Origin: Sipunculus nudus
Lineage: Eukaryota; Annelida; Sipuncula; Golfingiida; Sipunculidae
Reading direction: 5' to 3'
NCBI GenBank assembly: GCA_026874595.1
Contig: CM049316.1
Location: 52,397,676-52,461,675 of the forward strand
Length of the DNA: 64,000 nt
Below are positions 10,200 to 23,319 of the stretch, piece after piece. Every line of letters starts with the position of its first letter. Within the stretch, counting starts at the first letter, position 1. Made by a program: the position numbers and the translations under genes. Under the pieces are notes generated by a model that ran no database searches, was not told the origin of the DNA, and worked only from the letters and a program-made list of their open reading frames with translations.

Positions 10200-11850
10200 T
10201 TAATGGGTTGCAGGACCCCGGTGCCTCAATGGCATAAAGGATGAATCTCAGTGATTCTTTGTAATGCCTTCACTACAGCTGATTACTTTTGGATTATTCC
10301 TAGTCCTGTGTATATATAAAACCTGAATTCCAGAAGGCTTAAAGACAACATTATTCTTTTGGATACCTTCATCATCATTAAATAGTGCTTCCAACAGACC
10401 ATGATATTATCCTGTAAAACAAGTCCTGGCTGGTTTTCTAAGGTTTCTGGAAATTAGGTCAGTGTAACCTGTATTACTTGAGCTGTGGGACGACTGAGAC
10501 TGAAGAACGTGACTTATGATCCTCAACAGTAGAAAAATATGCAAAATGCAATGATTCCGAAGAAGAACCGGTGAACGGATTGCCATGACATTTGGTGTGC
10601 TAACAGCTGCAGAAGCCTCGTGGCGGCACTTTCAACTTATATTATTTAAAATTATATATTTTAGCAATTAGTCCACTCTTCGACAAGGCACGAATCATGT
10701 CGGTTCTTCTTGGGAACTAGTATGCGAATATGAGGTAACTATGACCCATATTCTTTGAGTTACCGTGCGAAACCGAACTCTTTAGGTTGTTTCAAAAGTT
10801 AAATGTCTGTTTAGTAAATCTTACCAAACGGAATCATTGTGCCTAGAAATTCATAATTAACAGCCAGGGAGGCCTAGGTAAAATCTCATAAAAAAAACAA
10901 AAATTTGGTCACGGTGACTTATTTTATGCGAACTTGAAAACCATAGGAGTCAGACTCTTCTAAATGTTTGAAGGAGTGCATACTGTCCCTCAACTTTGAT
11001 TCACTAATTGTACCAACCATTATCTCGAAGGACATTGAAAAGTGGTGACCATGTCCTGTGGAAATATAGGATTTCTGGAGAACACAACAATTTCTGAAGT
11101 ACTGCATTGCTTTACTCAAATTGTATACACAAATTGATTCAACAAAAATCTCGGAAGAGCTTGAGCACTGGTGACCATGACCTTGATCCTCAAAAGCAAA
11201 TCAGCCAAAATATAGGATTCTCATAACTTTTACAGTACGGCATATTTTCCTTCAAAATTGAAAGACAATTTTTCGTTGTAGTTCAATATATGTTGACTTT
11301 GATCTTGATCTTCAGTGTCGAACAAGAAAAGCCCTGCTCAGTGGAACATATCTGGTACGCCCCGGTCCCCCGCCTGCTGTGGACATAGATGGAACAAGAT
11401 TACCTCTGTGACCTTGAAAACAGGTTCAAGGTCATTCATATTCGAACATTTATTGATACTGAAAGTTTAGTAACTGTGTCTAAAATGTTGTTCATTTTAT
11501 TGTGTTAACATTATTGTGTTAACAAGGCATGTCAACTCAGACACTTCTTCTATTTCACTCCAATGTATGTACAATGGATCTTCTTGTTCATCGTAGATCT
11601 TCACTAACTTGGTAATTTCTATGTTGACCTTCAGAATGACAATTCATGCCATTTGCTGTATTTTGACGTTATTGAATGCAAGTTCAGATACATTATGCTA
11701 AAAGACATATATTGTCCACACAGGGACGTCTTCTTACTAGATTTCTTACTTCTCTGTTAATGTCCACGGTTTCCCACGTTGTCTTTTACAATCACGTACT
11801 CGAATGAAAGCCAGCAACGATAGTTAACACCTTGTTGGGCTTATGTATTT
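10200..11850. repeat. Old, diverged dispersed repeats; no gene
   Basis: Recognisable family words survive: 'gaaattaggtcagtgtaacc' near 10450, 'gtggcggcac' near 10620, 'tcacggtgact' near 10908, and ACCTTGAAAACAGGTTCAAGGTCA near 11411, which resembles the 58257-59086 family. Short minus-strand frames have no protein-like character. Confidence 0.45.
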
Positions 11851-12995
11851 TTTAGCTCAGCTTACTGAAAGTCAGCTGAGATATAGGTATGGCGCTTTGT
11901 CCGTCGTCCGTTTGGCCGTCCTTCAGAATGGCACAATCGTAACCGCTATTCCTAGAAACTTTAGATATACATCCAGGGAGGTCAATACGGTCCAGTCAGG
12001 GATGTCAGGGATGTCCAGTATCTTGATGAATAATGCATGGTTTTCCATGAATCTTGCCTGGAATATTTACAATGACTAGTTTCATCAGCTCCCGGAAACT
12101 AGTGGCGCCACCTGTATTTTTTTAAATTTTACGATTTTTTTTTCTGTTTTTGAGACTGTCAAATGACAGCTATGATGTCAGTTTCTCAGCTGTGGTTTTA
12201 TCCAGTGTCCTGAAACCCGGAGTGATTATTGATTATGATTGGTTATTTCAGTTCGTGAAGACTGGTTGCGCCACTTGTATTTTTTCTATTTTTACGCATT
12301 TTCCCCCTTTATTTTGAGACTGCCAAATTATCCTGATACTAACAGATTCACAACTGTGGTTTGATCTGTGTCATGAAACCTTGTGTGTTTATTAGGGCCC
12401 TGTTTGAATAAGTGGATGCCCCAAATTAATCACGTACCCTGATTATAACTTCAGTTTGGATTGACATATGGATTTCAAACTTGACCTATATATGGCTCAT
12501 CTCTAATGCAAGAACTGATTTTTGGGTCATGAGGTCAAAGCTCAAGGTTACAGGACCCACTTCTTTACAAAGACTTAGGATGCATTTTAAGCCAAAACGT
12601 TTCATCCCAAACCTTTCTTCTTCCACATGGCGTACCTGCCAATTCGGGAAGGTTCTTTTTTATTTTGGGATTACAAGGTCAAAGATCAAGGTCACTGGAC
12701 CCCCTACATTAAAAAGATTGTGGATGCATTTTAAGCTGAACTTTTCATTCTAAACCTCCCGTCCTCCACGTGGCGTACCTGCCAATTGGGGAAGGTTCCT
12801 TTTGTTGTCGGGATCACTAGATCAAAGGTCAAGGTAAGAGGGCCCATCCATTCACAAATGAGTTTATGGAGGATAACTCCAGTTAGGGTAAACAGGTTGG
12901 CTACAAACTGGTCACTGGACCAATATATTTGAAAGGCTCATAAACATATCCTTATAGACAAAATCAGCTGAGCGTCGAGACCCATGGGTCCATAG
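11851..12995 (+). mobile_element. Family A dispersed element, shorter copy
   Basis: Begins TTTAGCTCAG, with CTTTGTCCGTCGTCCG at 11898, AGTGGCGCCACCTGT near 12101 and GAGGTCAAAG near 12530. Ends at GACCCATGGGTC then CATAG (12995). The internal AGGTCA clusters are partly decayed ('aaagctcaaggtta'). T residues abut both ends, as in other copies. Confidence 0.7.
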
Positions 12996-14042
12996 TTTTA
13001 TTCACAAAGCTCCGTAAGTCTTCTCCCTGGATGACCTGATATATCATGGCTTACAGAGCTGTTGTATCATATTTATATTTGAATGCAGTAACATGCAAGG
13101 ATTTTTCATAGTTCTGTTCTCCCCGCTGTGCCAAATGCTTTTGCCAAATCTGTTTTGCTACCTGCTCTCAGCGTTGTTGATATTTGCTATGGTCGATGTT
13201 TATTGACAACTGCTTTTTATCTTTCAAGAATTATGCGAGACAATATTTTTCTTAGTACTGATGGTAGCTGAATGTCTCTTCAGATGTTGCACCATTTAAA
13301 GTCTCCTTCTCTGATCAATGTAACCATTCTTTCATACTCCTTCCATATTTCTTTAATTTCCTCATATCTATTTTTCTACTGGAAAAGGTTCCCCAACTGT
13401 CCTTTGTCTCTGATTACCCTGGTCCCCTGGCTTTACCCTGGTCAACTGCTTTATATTTGCCCTTTTTAAGCATCACTTTATGCTGACTGGTAAACGCTTT
13501 ATTATACGGTTTTGTGGTGATTTATATCCTTACAATATACCCTGAATCATAGTCAACATTATAAGAACCCTGGTAAGGACCTCAATGGCAGTGTGATAGG
13601 ATGACATGAATATAAGTTTGATGACAGTAAATTATTTAAAATAATGATCCAAAGCAAAATACATGATTTCAAAGTAAACACTCTGCTAGACATGGATTAT
13701 TATGTCACAAAATAAATAACTTGTGTACAAAGAAGTGCATAATGTGCGCGTTTCCGATTCCTAATCAGTTGGGGCAATTTACATCAAGGGAAGCACATGT
13801 GTTGGATATCAGGTCGGCTGGGTGGGAGTAGAGAGATAAGTAGGTCATGGGGAACAGTAAATTCTCAACCTGTGTAACACTCGCAGCTGTGACAGTGAAC
13901 GGGATCTAGTGATTGATGAAATCGAAGCACCAGGGTTGTTGTATAACTGTAAAACACCAAAATCACATTAAAAGGACCTCTTATAAAATCTGTTAAGAGC
14001 AGCCAAATAAAGTCCACCAAATAAAGGATCCACTAATCTAAC
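12996..14042. other. No gene recognised
   Basis: AT-rich. A 65-codon frame at 13272-13469 is hydrophobic but has no recognisable motif. No clear repeats were seen. Confidence 0.4.
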
Positions 14043-14138
14043 GTCACTCACAGCGAGAATACTCGCGTGACTTATAGCGAAAACATTCACGTGATTCGCA
14101 GTGAAAACGCTCACGTGACTCGCAGCGAAAACGCTCGA
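14043..14138. repeat. 24 bp tandem repeat, four units
   Basis: Four 24 bp units of the form GTGAyTCGCAGcGAAAACGCTCAC. Where units join they create CACGTG (E-box) words, for example around 14089 and 14113. Each unit is partly self-complementary (AGCGAAAACGCT). Confidence 0.85.
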
Positions 14139-14221
14139 ATGACTGCTTTCTGTCTATTTAAATATGACAATTACATACGAATCAATTGGTGTAATATCAA
14201 CTATATAAAGCAGTAATGAAA

Positions 14222-16457
14222 CAAATATACCACGTGTCATATCACCTGGTGTCAGTGCATCCTAAGTTACCCAGCAGTAAATATACAAATATACCATGTG
14301 TCACATCATCTGAAGTAAGTGCACAAAAAGTTACCGAGCAGTAATTAATGTAATATACCATGTGTCATATCGTCTGGTGTCAGTGCACCCAAAGTTACCG
14401 AGCAATAATTAATGTAATATACCATGTGTCATATCACCTGGTGTCAGTGCACCCAAGGTTACCCAGGAGTAATTATATAAATATACCATGTGTCATATCA
14501 CCTGGTGTCAGTGCACCTTAAGTTACCAAGCAGTAATTATACAAATATACCATGTGTCATATCACCTTGTGTAAGTGCACCCAGGAGTAATTATTCAATA
14601 TACAATGTGTCATATCACCTTGTGTCAGTGCACCCTAAGTTACCAAGCAGTAATTCTACAAATATACCATATGTCATATCACATGGTGTCAGTGCATCCA
14701 AAGTTATCCAGGAGTATTTATACAAATATACCACGTGTCATATCACCTGGTGTCAGTGCATCCTAAGTTACCCAGCAGTAATTCTACTAATATACCATAT
14801 GTCATATCACCTGGTGTCAGTGCATCCTAAGTTACCCAGCAGTAAATATACAAATATACCATGTGTCACATCATCTGAAGTAAGTGCACAAAAAGTTACC
14901 GAGCAGTAATTAATGTAATATACCATGTGTCATATCACCTGGTGTCAGTGCATCCTAAGTTACCCAGCAGTAAATATACAAATATACCATGTGTCACATC
15001 ATCTGAAGTAAGTGCACAAAAAGTTACCGAGCAGTAATTAATGTAATATACCACGTGTCATATCGTCTGGTGTCAGTGCACCCAAAGTTACCGAGCAGTA
15101 ATTAATGTAATATACCATGTGTCATATCACCTGGTGTCAGTGCACCTTAAGTTACCCAGCAGTAAATATACAAATATACCATGTGTCATATCACCTTGTG
15201 TAAGTGCACCCAGGAGTAATTATTCAATATACAATGTGTCATATCACCTTGTGTCAGTGCACCCTAAGTTACCAAGCAGTAATTCTACAAATATACCATA
15301 TGTCATATCACATGGTGTCAGTGCATCCAAAGTTATCCAGGAGTATTTATACAAATATACCACGTGTCATATCACCTGGTGTCAGTGCATCCTAAGTTAC
15401 CCAGCAGTAATTCTACTAATATACCATATGTCATATCACCTGGTGTCAGTGCATCCTAAGTTACCCAGCAGTAAATATACAAATATACCATGTGTCACAT
15501 CATCTGAAGTAAGTGCACAAAAAGTTACCGAGCAGTAATTAATGTAATATACCATGTGTCATATCGTCTGGTGTCAGTGCACCTAAAGTTACCGAGCAAT
15601 AATTAATGTAATATACAATGTGTCATATCACCTGGTGTCAGTGCATCCTAAGTTACCCAGCAGTAAATATACAAATATACCATGTGTCACATCATCTGAA
15701 GTAAGTGCACAAAAAGTTACCGAGCAGTAATTAATGTAATATACCACGTGTCATATCGTCTGGTGTCAGTGCACCCAAAGTTACCGAGCAGTAATTAATG
15801 TAATATACCATGTGTCATATCACCTGGTGTCAGTGCACCTTAAGTTACCCAGCAGTAAATATACAAATATACCATGTGTCACATCATCTGAAGTAAGTGC
15901 ATCCTAAGTTACCCAGCAGTAATTCTACTAATATACCATATGTCATATCACCTGGTGTCAGTGCATCCTAAGTTACCCAGCAGTAAATATACAAATATAC
16001 CATGTGTCACATCATCTGAAGTAAGTGCACAAAAAGTTACCGAGCAGTAATTAATGTAATATACCATGTGTCATATCGTCTGGTGTCAGTGCACCTAAAG
16101 TTACCGAGCAATAATTAATGTAATATACCATGTGTCATATCACCTGGTGTCAGTGCACCCAAGGTTACCAAGGAGTAATTATATAAATATACCATGTGTC
16201 ATATCACCTGGTGTCAGTGCACCTTAAGTTACCAAGCAGTAATTATACAAATATACCATGTGTCATATCACCTTGTGTAAGTGCACCCAGGAGTAATTAT
16301 TCAATATACAATGTGTCATATCACCTTGTGTCAGTGCACCCTAAGTTACCAAGCAGTAATTCTACAAATATACCATATGTCATATCACATGGTGTCAGTG
16401 CATCCAAAGTTATCCAGGAGTATTTATACAAATATACCAGGTGTCATATCACCTTTA
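14222..16457. repeat. ~64 bp satellite array (~35 units) with higher-order repeats
   Basis: Units contain ATATACCATGTGTCATATCA, then a CCTGGTGTCAGTGCA block, then AAGTTACC-AGCAGTAATTA. Segments starting near 14490 and 15119 are almost identical over more than 400 bp (629 bp offset), and a third version begins near 16196. Open frames of up to 139 codons through the array are translations of the satellite. Confidence 0.93.
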
Positions 16458-17744
16458 CTCCATATCCTTTAGATTATTTGTCCCATGATGTAAAAGGGTC
16501 TCATAAACCATAAACGTCCTTAAACTCTGCCCCAGAAAAGTCAATATTGTATATAAAAACGAAAAAAAATCATGTAAATGGGCGATGGGGCTAGCCAGAC
16601 CTGACACATAGCTCTCTCTGTGCCACAGCTGGGAACTTTATAATAGGCACAGTTGTGACACTATGATTTACTGTATAAACCAAGGACTTTTTATGATGGG
16701 CATAGATAGACTGAACAGGAATTGCTACCAACAGTGATTTTCCTTGAGTATTAATTTGCAACACAATTTCAAGAAAACAAATAATTGGTGTAAATGATCG
16801 CAAGACGTTTTTTAGGTGCCACCTGTTTGGTGTTACGGATACTCTGTCTCAGTCAGATTTAAACTTTGTAGAAGGAAAAACAAAACAAAAATGCCTTTTA
16901 CATATAACATGCAGATATACATCAAGGTCCCTGTGTTAGGCAAGCAGTTAAATTTGTGTATATTTTTGCACCCTCTGACTCCTGTAGAGCACCACTTCAA
17001 ATACCGCCATCTGTTGACAACTTGTGAAACAAATGATGAACAACCTGTCACCACAATGTCAAGTAAATGTGACAACCCCGTCTGCTCCCTATTACAAATG
17101 ATTTACCACAGCCAGATACAAGTCGTCATTAAGCCTGATATATCAACACGACAGTATGTTGTACATACTCATGCGTTATACATATGTTTGCTGTAACAAG
17201 ATGCTAAAACCAACTTATAGGCCTAATAAACCACATGTAGCACGTTTACTAGCTTTAGTTTAATTTCTAATTCACATTCCCTGTTCAGAGCTCTGTTAGC
17301 GGAAATACACATTATAGCCCCACAATTCGGTAACTCTGTATTGTGTCGGTAGACGGCAGTCACATATAACTCCTATCTTACATTCCAGGTGAACCATTCA
17401 GAGTCCACCATAAGCAAATTGCAGTTAGCATGCTATCGTAGATAAAGAGATAAACAAATGTTTCCATTATCAGAGTTACTGAGAATTACTCCAGGTAACC
17501 AGCATGGTCTGCTAGCGGTGTCAGTAACCAAAAGTTATCATTCCATTTTAACTGGTCAGATTAATTTTTTCCTAGAGATTTTCATAAACTTTTATTAAAT
17601 TCCTGTCAGTCTCTGTTATGACGCCATGACTGACATGTAATTAATGTGGTGATTTGCAAATGTTCAGATTTTTATTTTAAAAAAGTGTGCAATTAATCCA
17701 GCAAAGCTAACACTACATCCCGGCTAAGATGTATGCTATTTAAA
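16458..17744. other. No gene recognised
   Basis: Plus- and minus-strand frames of 60-126 codons overlap one another at 16591-17196. None shows a recognisable domain, signal peptide with context, or splice structure I can defend. Confidence 0.4.
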
Positions 17745-18720
17745 CAAGAGCACCGCAAGGGTGCATAATACGCCCGTCGTATGAATTTTGACCTCTGACC
17801 TCATTAAATATGCGTGAATTTTGCCTATAATCGAACTCGGGCGAGATGATCTATCGGTAAGTAGTTTTGTCGAGTTTAAATCCAAACCCTATCCAGTTCG
17901 CTCCACACTAAAAGTTAACGGACGGAGACAGAAAACACACTTCCGTCAGAGGTCGATACCGTAACTGTTCGAAACGAACCTCTTCCTGGTAGTCATAATG
18001 GGACCGCCGGGACTACTAGTCTCAACTGTCCAACTTCAAAATCAAAATTTGTTACATTTAAGGAAACATCTTCTTTTTAAATTTCACATGCGTATGCTTA
18101 CAAAATATTACTTATTCCGTGAAGTCCTTATAAAAAAAAACAACCATGTTTATGTAATCTGAATCAATTCTCATCCAACATATTTGAGTGGATTACCCTC
18201 TTCACTATATTTTTACCTACGCCGCAGATTGTGCCGGCCATTAACCCTACACATTAGAGACGTAGTCTTGTGAGTCCGAGTCTCCGTGGTGTGGACACCA
18301 CATACTAGCATAATGACCTCAGGCCTCATTATAAAGCATGTATTTTGACGACTCGGAGAATTTAATTCAGGTGAGAAATTCCATTGGTTATTTAATGAAA
18401 TTCCATCAGATTTTTGGCGATTCATTACGACAACACCAAAGCCTGATGAACTCTTACCTCATTAGTTACATTGATTTTGCCGGAAATCGAACGTAGGTGA
18501 CATATTAAATTTATTACTACTTTTGCTGATCCATCAGGTTCCTTTAAAGTTACCATAGCGACATCACAAAGCAGCCTGACTTCGTTAAATGTGCGTGGAA
18601 TTTGCTTATAATCGAACTCGTGCGAGATAATGTATAACTAAGTAGTCGAATATTGTGAAAATTCATCAAAGCACTGGTAAGTTATCAGACGGAGATGGGT
18701 ATACTATATAACGCCCCGTC
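17745..18720. repeat. Dispersed repeat pair with 'gagcaccgcaagggtgcata' head
   Basis: Two related segments, about 17745-17990 and 18560-18690, share CTTATAATCGAACTCG-GCGAGAT and 'agacggagat'-type words. They flank a more unique middle part. The first opens with an imperfect palindrome around GCACCGCAAGGGTGC. Confidence 0.55.
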
Positions 18721-20412
18721 TAATATATTATAAACTGTTATCTGTTTATTCAGTTCTGCATAGGTAAGGTTTCAATATTGGTTCTGATGGTAGGAGTTTC
18801 TAAGTACCAACAAACCGAAGTGGCGAGTGTCAAAGTTGAGAGTAAACCAGTGAACGTTTGTGTAAGAGGGAAGAGGCATAAACGTCGGTGGGGCACCTCA
18901 GAAATTGTGCTACCCAGTTATTCAATATGCAAAACAGCTTTTGGAAAAAAAAACTATCCAATATGCTAACGTGAGAAAGTTGAGAATTTCTTGGGATATC
19001 TTTTCTGTTTTGAATTAGTCAATAAAAACTCATAATCTTATTATATTTAATGACGGTTTCTATAGAAATTTCAACCAACGTTATGTCTTGGTCCTTGGAA
19101 CATTTTCATATCAGGCTAAGCATTCTTATTTCTCGACTAAAGGGTGTTTAAAAAATGGAGGATCCATTTTTTCACTGTATCACTGTGTCATTTACAGCAA
19201 GACGTTGACAGGCTTCGTATGGTCATTCCTGGCATAGCCAGATCCTCAGCATCTCACAGGGAAGATGTAAAAGTAGCTAAACATCAGGTTTTGTAGATTT
19301 TACGTCAGCGTTTCAATTTGTTTTCGCATGATTTTGAAAAGATAATGCAGTTGCTTAGAAAATTAAAAGTAAGCAAATATGCGTTAATCACTTAACAATC
19401 CATAAAATTACAGTCTCCACCATACGCTTATTTAACAGACCTGGCAAAAGCATTCAGTACAGGAGGTAGAACAGTATTAAGAAAAATCCTTGCATGTTAT
19501 TGCATTTCGTTAAAAATGTCATACAGCAATTCCATTTAAAGCATGACATGTCAAGTCATTCATGGGAGCCTTTTGAATAAAAAAATACATTTACCCAACA
19601 AGTGATTTGCCGCATTGACCTGAAATTGTGCATGTTGCTGGATCTTGAAAGCCTCCATCTCGTATTCAAGACTGGTGGCGCCATCAACAATTTTTTGTGT
19701 GGTGTCCATCTGCTCCGTTTGCTTTGGGTAAAATGCGCTCATATCTCAGGAGAGGATTGATGTATCAGCCTGATAGTTTGCATGTTTATCTTAGATAGCT
19801 TTGTTGTAGACCAGACAGGTGGACGCATATCAGCATGTGGAATGTAATCAGTGATACGATGGGCGTAGACCGCAGCCCTGTCACAAAGGACAGCTGGGTC
19901 ATTTGAGGTCACTTGGGAAAGCTGGCACGGACTTGGTCAAACATATGATAAAGCGTCATTGGACATACATGTATATGTATTGAGTTGAGCTTATTCCCCC
20001 GTTACAACCTACAGAACAGGAGAACAAATGTATATAACGCTCAAGTATCATATACACGCTACTCTTCAAGGTAATCCCCGGATAATTATGGTGCTATAAA
20101 CCGGTTGAATCGTGGTGGTCACTTTCTGTGGGAAGATAATCGGCCAAGGTTGTACCAGGGTAAAACCACGACCACACCATGAATGTGACAGACCACTCCG
20201 GTGGGCACCAGCGCAGTGCCGCGAGCACCAAGGTATCACCAGGGAGCATCAAGGTAGTGTTACGTTCGTCAAGGCTGCCAACGTTTCTGCTGCGAATGGT
20301 CCTTCATATCAGTACCTTTAAATAAACCTCCACAAAGATTTCTGATGAAGAAGACTGCCGTATATATACTGCCACTAACATTGCTGCTAATACTGCCTGA
20401 AAAACGATAACG
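18721..20412. other. No gene recognised
   Basis: A 63-codon plus-strand frame (18778-18969) and a GC-richer patch at 20110-20330 with repeated GAGCACCAAGGT/GAGCATCAAGGT words were examined. Neither matches a family I know. A palindromic GTGGCGCCA at 19674-19682 links part of it to the repeat families elsewhere. Confidence 0.35.
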
Positions 20413-20686
20413 CTAAGGCCAAAAAAAATAAAAGGTATGGTTCTCAGGCACCGCCCGCGTCAATTTTAACCCCCCCCCCCCCCCATTAAAAATTTTTATT
20501 TTGATTTTTATATTTTCAAGAAGATAATAATACAATTTATGTATTGAAAATTGTTATTTTCATGCTATTCCCTGATCATATGACATTTTTATCAAAACAT
20601 TCAAAAAAGGTCAAAAATAAAATACCGCCCGCCCGCAATGATTTCTGAAAAAAAAGTGCCTGAGAACCATACCTTATTTTTTATTT

Positions 20687-20776
<90 letters not shown>

Positions 20777-20784
20777 GGCCTTAG
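20413..20784. mobile_element. MITE-like element with terminal inverted repeats and internal TA expansion
   Basis: The left end CTAAGGCCAAAAAAAA, followed by AAGGTATGGTTCTCAGGCAC, is mirrored at the right by GTGCCTGAGAACCATACCTT (20656-20675) and then GGCCTTAG at the very end. The right arm has been stretched by a (TA)n plus poly-T tract of roughly 90 bp, which sits inside the inverted repeat. CCGCCCGC words lie just inside both arms, with a poly-C run at 20470-20484. No coding capacity, so it is a non-autonomous DNA transposon. Confidence 0.8.
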
Positions 20785-21339
20785 CCCTTCTCCTTCAGAT
20801 GTGGAGTCCACTCATGAACAGCCACAATCTCCAACAACACTATCTGTAGTCAGGGAGATACTTGACATAAGTGTGATATTAGGTATGAGTACAATATTAT
20901 TGCATAAGATGATAATGTTCGTCCATCGCTTTGCGACTGTGACCTTGATGATCAAGGTGTTGTAGTTGATCTAACTCTGTGTTTTCACAAACATCAAACT
21001 ACCGTGGACACGCCCCCAGGCAAAACACGCGGGAAAAACTTTTTTAAGCAAAACACGCAGACAGAATTAGACATGTTGGCGCCAGCTAAACACCGTTTCT
21101 AAGGAGACCGCCGTACAAGCTCGGCTTTTCTCAACTAAAGAAAGGATCTTTGAAGATGCTGGTGTTCTATACTGATTGCTAAATCTCTTAGATTTCGATA
21201 TCAAACAAACCAGATTCTTCTGAGCTTCTCACGCTAATGGCTAAACATATATATTGATATTATATACAATAAAATAATAATCTGCAAAACAAATATATGA
21301 TCATACGCCCTATACGTTAATATATACAAAAAGTTCTGA
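20785..21339. other. No gene recognised
   Basis: AT-rich. No repeat or domain recognised. Confidence 0.4.
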
Positions 21340-21837
21340 AACCTTGTGTCATTAGGGCCCTTCTTGAATAAGCGGATGCCCTACAGTAATCACACTTCTC
21401 TATGTCCGGCAAATTTGTTTCTATCAAGTTTTGATAGACATATGGAATTCAAATTTAAGTTATATATGGCCCACCTCAAACGCAAAAACTCTATAGATTT
21501 TTAGGTCAAAGGTCAAAGTAACAGGTAAGACCCACTTGTTTAGAATGATTATGGATGCATTTTAAGCCTTTTTAACTTTTCATCCCACACCTTCCTTCTG
21601 GTACATATAGCTAGCTGACCTGCAAATAGGGGATAAACCTGATCAATATTGGGGTCACAAGGTCAAAGGTCATGGTCACAAGGGCCATCTGTCTGCATAT
21701 TTGTTTCCTGATGATAACTGCAGTTTGGATTGACATATTGGTTTCAAACTTGACTTATATATGACCCACCAATAATGTAAGTACCCGTTAGATTTTGGGG
21801 TCTTGAGGTCAAAGGTCAAGATCACAGGACCAACTTA
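21340..21837 (+). repeat. Family A copy, left half (split by insertion)
   Basis: Family words include 'cctacagtaatcac', 'gacatatgg', and GGTCAAAGGTCA near 21661 and 21808. It breaks off at 'caggaccaacttattaa' and resumes at 23320. Confidence 0.8.
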
Positions 21838-21841
21838 TTAA

Positions 21842-23319
21842 GGTAGCTGAACTGGTCCCCCAGCTTGACCTGACTTTGTGTCAGTTACTCCTTTGCATTG
21901 AACAATCTGATGTCTTAGGACCCCTTAAAGTATACATTTTCTGAAAGCTAAGAAGATTCTCTACATTTCTGAAATTTTAAACTTTGTTTTGGAGAATTAT
22001 CTCTTAATTTATAAGTGTTTTAATTTCATTTAAATATTTAACAAAAAAACAGTTTATTCTTGCACATCTAAAGCAGATACAGAATATATATTTTTATTAA
22101 TCGAAAATTTAGATGAAAATCCCAAGGCGTTTTTTTGTTTGGAGAGTTAAGTTTTAAATTTTCGATTTTACAGAGTATTTAATTTTGATACCCTAACAAA
22201 TCATTTCATTCGTAGAGATCATTCGTTCTACAGACGTAACTAAGCACAACTTCTTGTTGACAGTCACACGAATGTGGACAAGAAGGTAGTTCCTATCAAA
22301 CCATATCATAATAACATGGATTAGTTTACTATTTTGCTTTAAAAATGACTTAAAACGATGAAAGTTCGTCATGTCACAAGAGCGAGCTGCCAAACACCAC
22401 GTGCCCTGGATGTAATAGGCGGAGCTTGGCCGAGTATCAAGGTTGGCCGAGTACCCGAAAGCCGGGACCCGCGAGTGAACAGGTGGGCAATGCTGGCTGC
22501 GCCGGGCCTAATTGGAAACCGCGTGTTTACACAGGAGTTACGGTTAAGGGATATATGGACATTCAAGGAGAACGAGGCACCGAGGATTGATTTACTCTTC
22601 ACGGTTTAGACCCTTTTTTTATTTTGAAAATAAAATTAGCTTTCAAAGATAATACAAATCTCGCATACCCATAGGCCTACTAGTCACACAAAGTATTGAC
22701 TTGTTTCATTAAGGGAAGCAGGGAGACGATGATTTGTTAAAGCGTCACATACACTATGCATACACATCCACGCCACTCAATAGGCCTAGGATACAGCAGA
22801 AATAACATGATACCATATTAAAGTTTGTGTTTCCATATACACGTCAAACGAGAGAGGCCAACGATATCAATTGCTGTATATGACACTAACAGATGATTCA
22901 CAAGAACATATGCATTTGCACACTAAATAGCTTGAGTTTGGGTTGATTTACTAAGGTTATCAGTTGTATGCTCAGCTAATGAGTTTGGGCTTTCAAACCT
23001 CGACCGTCGACTCTGGCAGCCCCGTGCACGGATTTTGCCCATGCATTAATTAACCACTTGCACCTTGCGATTTGCCGACTGACCCAGGTGAGGGCTGGGG
23101 GCACAGTGATAGACAAGCCTGTGGCTGGGCTGAAGTTAGTTAACAAACACCCTGTCAACACATCGTTTTGTTGACTAAATAGAAATCACCTTTTTCCACA
23201 AAATGCAACCGGCGACCTAAAATGTGCTCAGGTGCATTAGATCGGCCCAATATTCAAAATTAAGTATACCTTTTATTGCATAAACATCAATTTTTAGGAA
23301 TATAACCAGTTCTGCTACC
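21842..23319. mobile_element. 1.48 kb inverted-repeat element with TTAA target duplication
   Basis: TTAA at 21838-21841 and 23320-23323 flanks a segment whose ends are GGTAGCTGAACTGGT and its inverse, ACCAGTTCTGCTACC (15 bp, one mismatch). Removing the segment and one TTAA restores a continuous family A sequence, 'ccaactta-TTAA-gaaagattgtggatgc', which matches other copies. TTAA duplication is typical of piggyBac-type integration, but I cannot find a transposase, and the tips do not look like canonical piggyBac ends. It is therefore called a non-autonomous TTAA element. Confidence 0.8.
22378..22610. other. GC-rich island carried inside the TTAA element
   Basis: CpG-rich sequence in AT-rich surroundings, open on both strands for about 77-83 codons in frames that overlap almost completely. 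Neither translation is recognised. The island could be captured host DNA or an internal promoter region of the element. Confidence 0.4.

Noticed and set aside
14490-16513. Open frames of up to 139 codons across the satellite
   Set aside because: They are direct translations of the 64 bp satellite and its higher-order copies. There is no domain, and the same peptide repeats in parallel frames.
16816-17196. 126-codon plus-strand frame
   Set aside because: Overlapped by an 80-codon frame on the other strand, no recognisable motif and unremarkable composition. Listed only as unannotated sequence.
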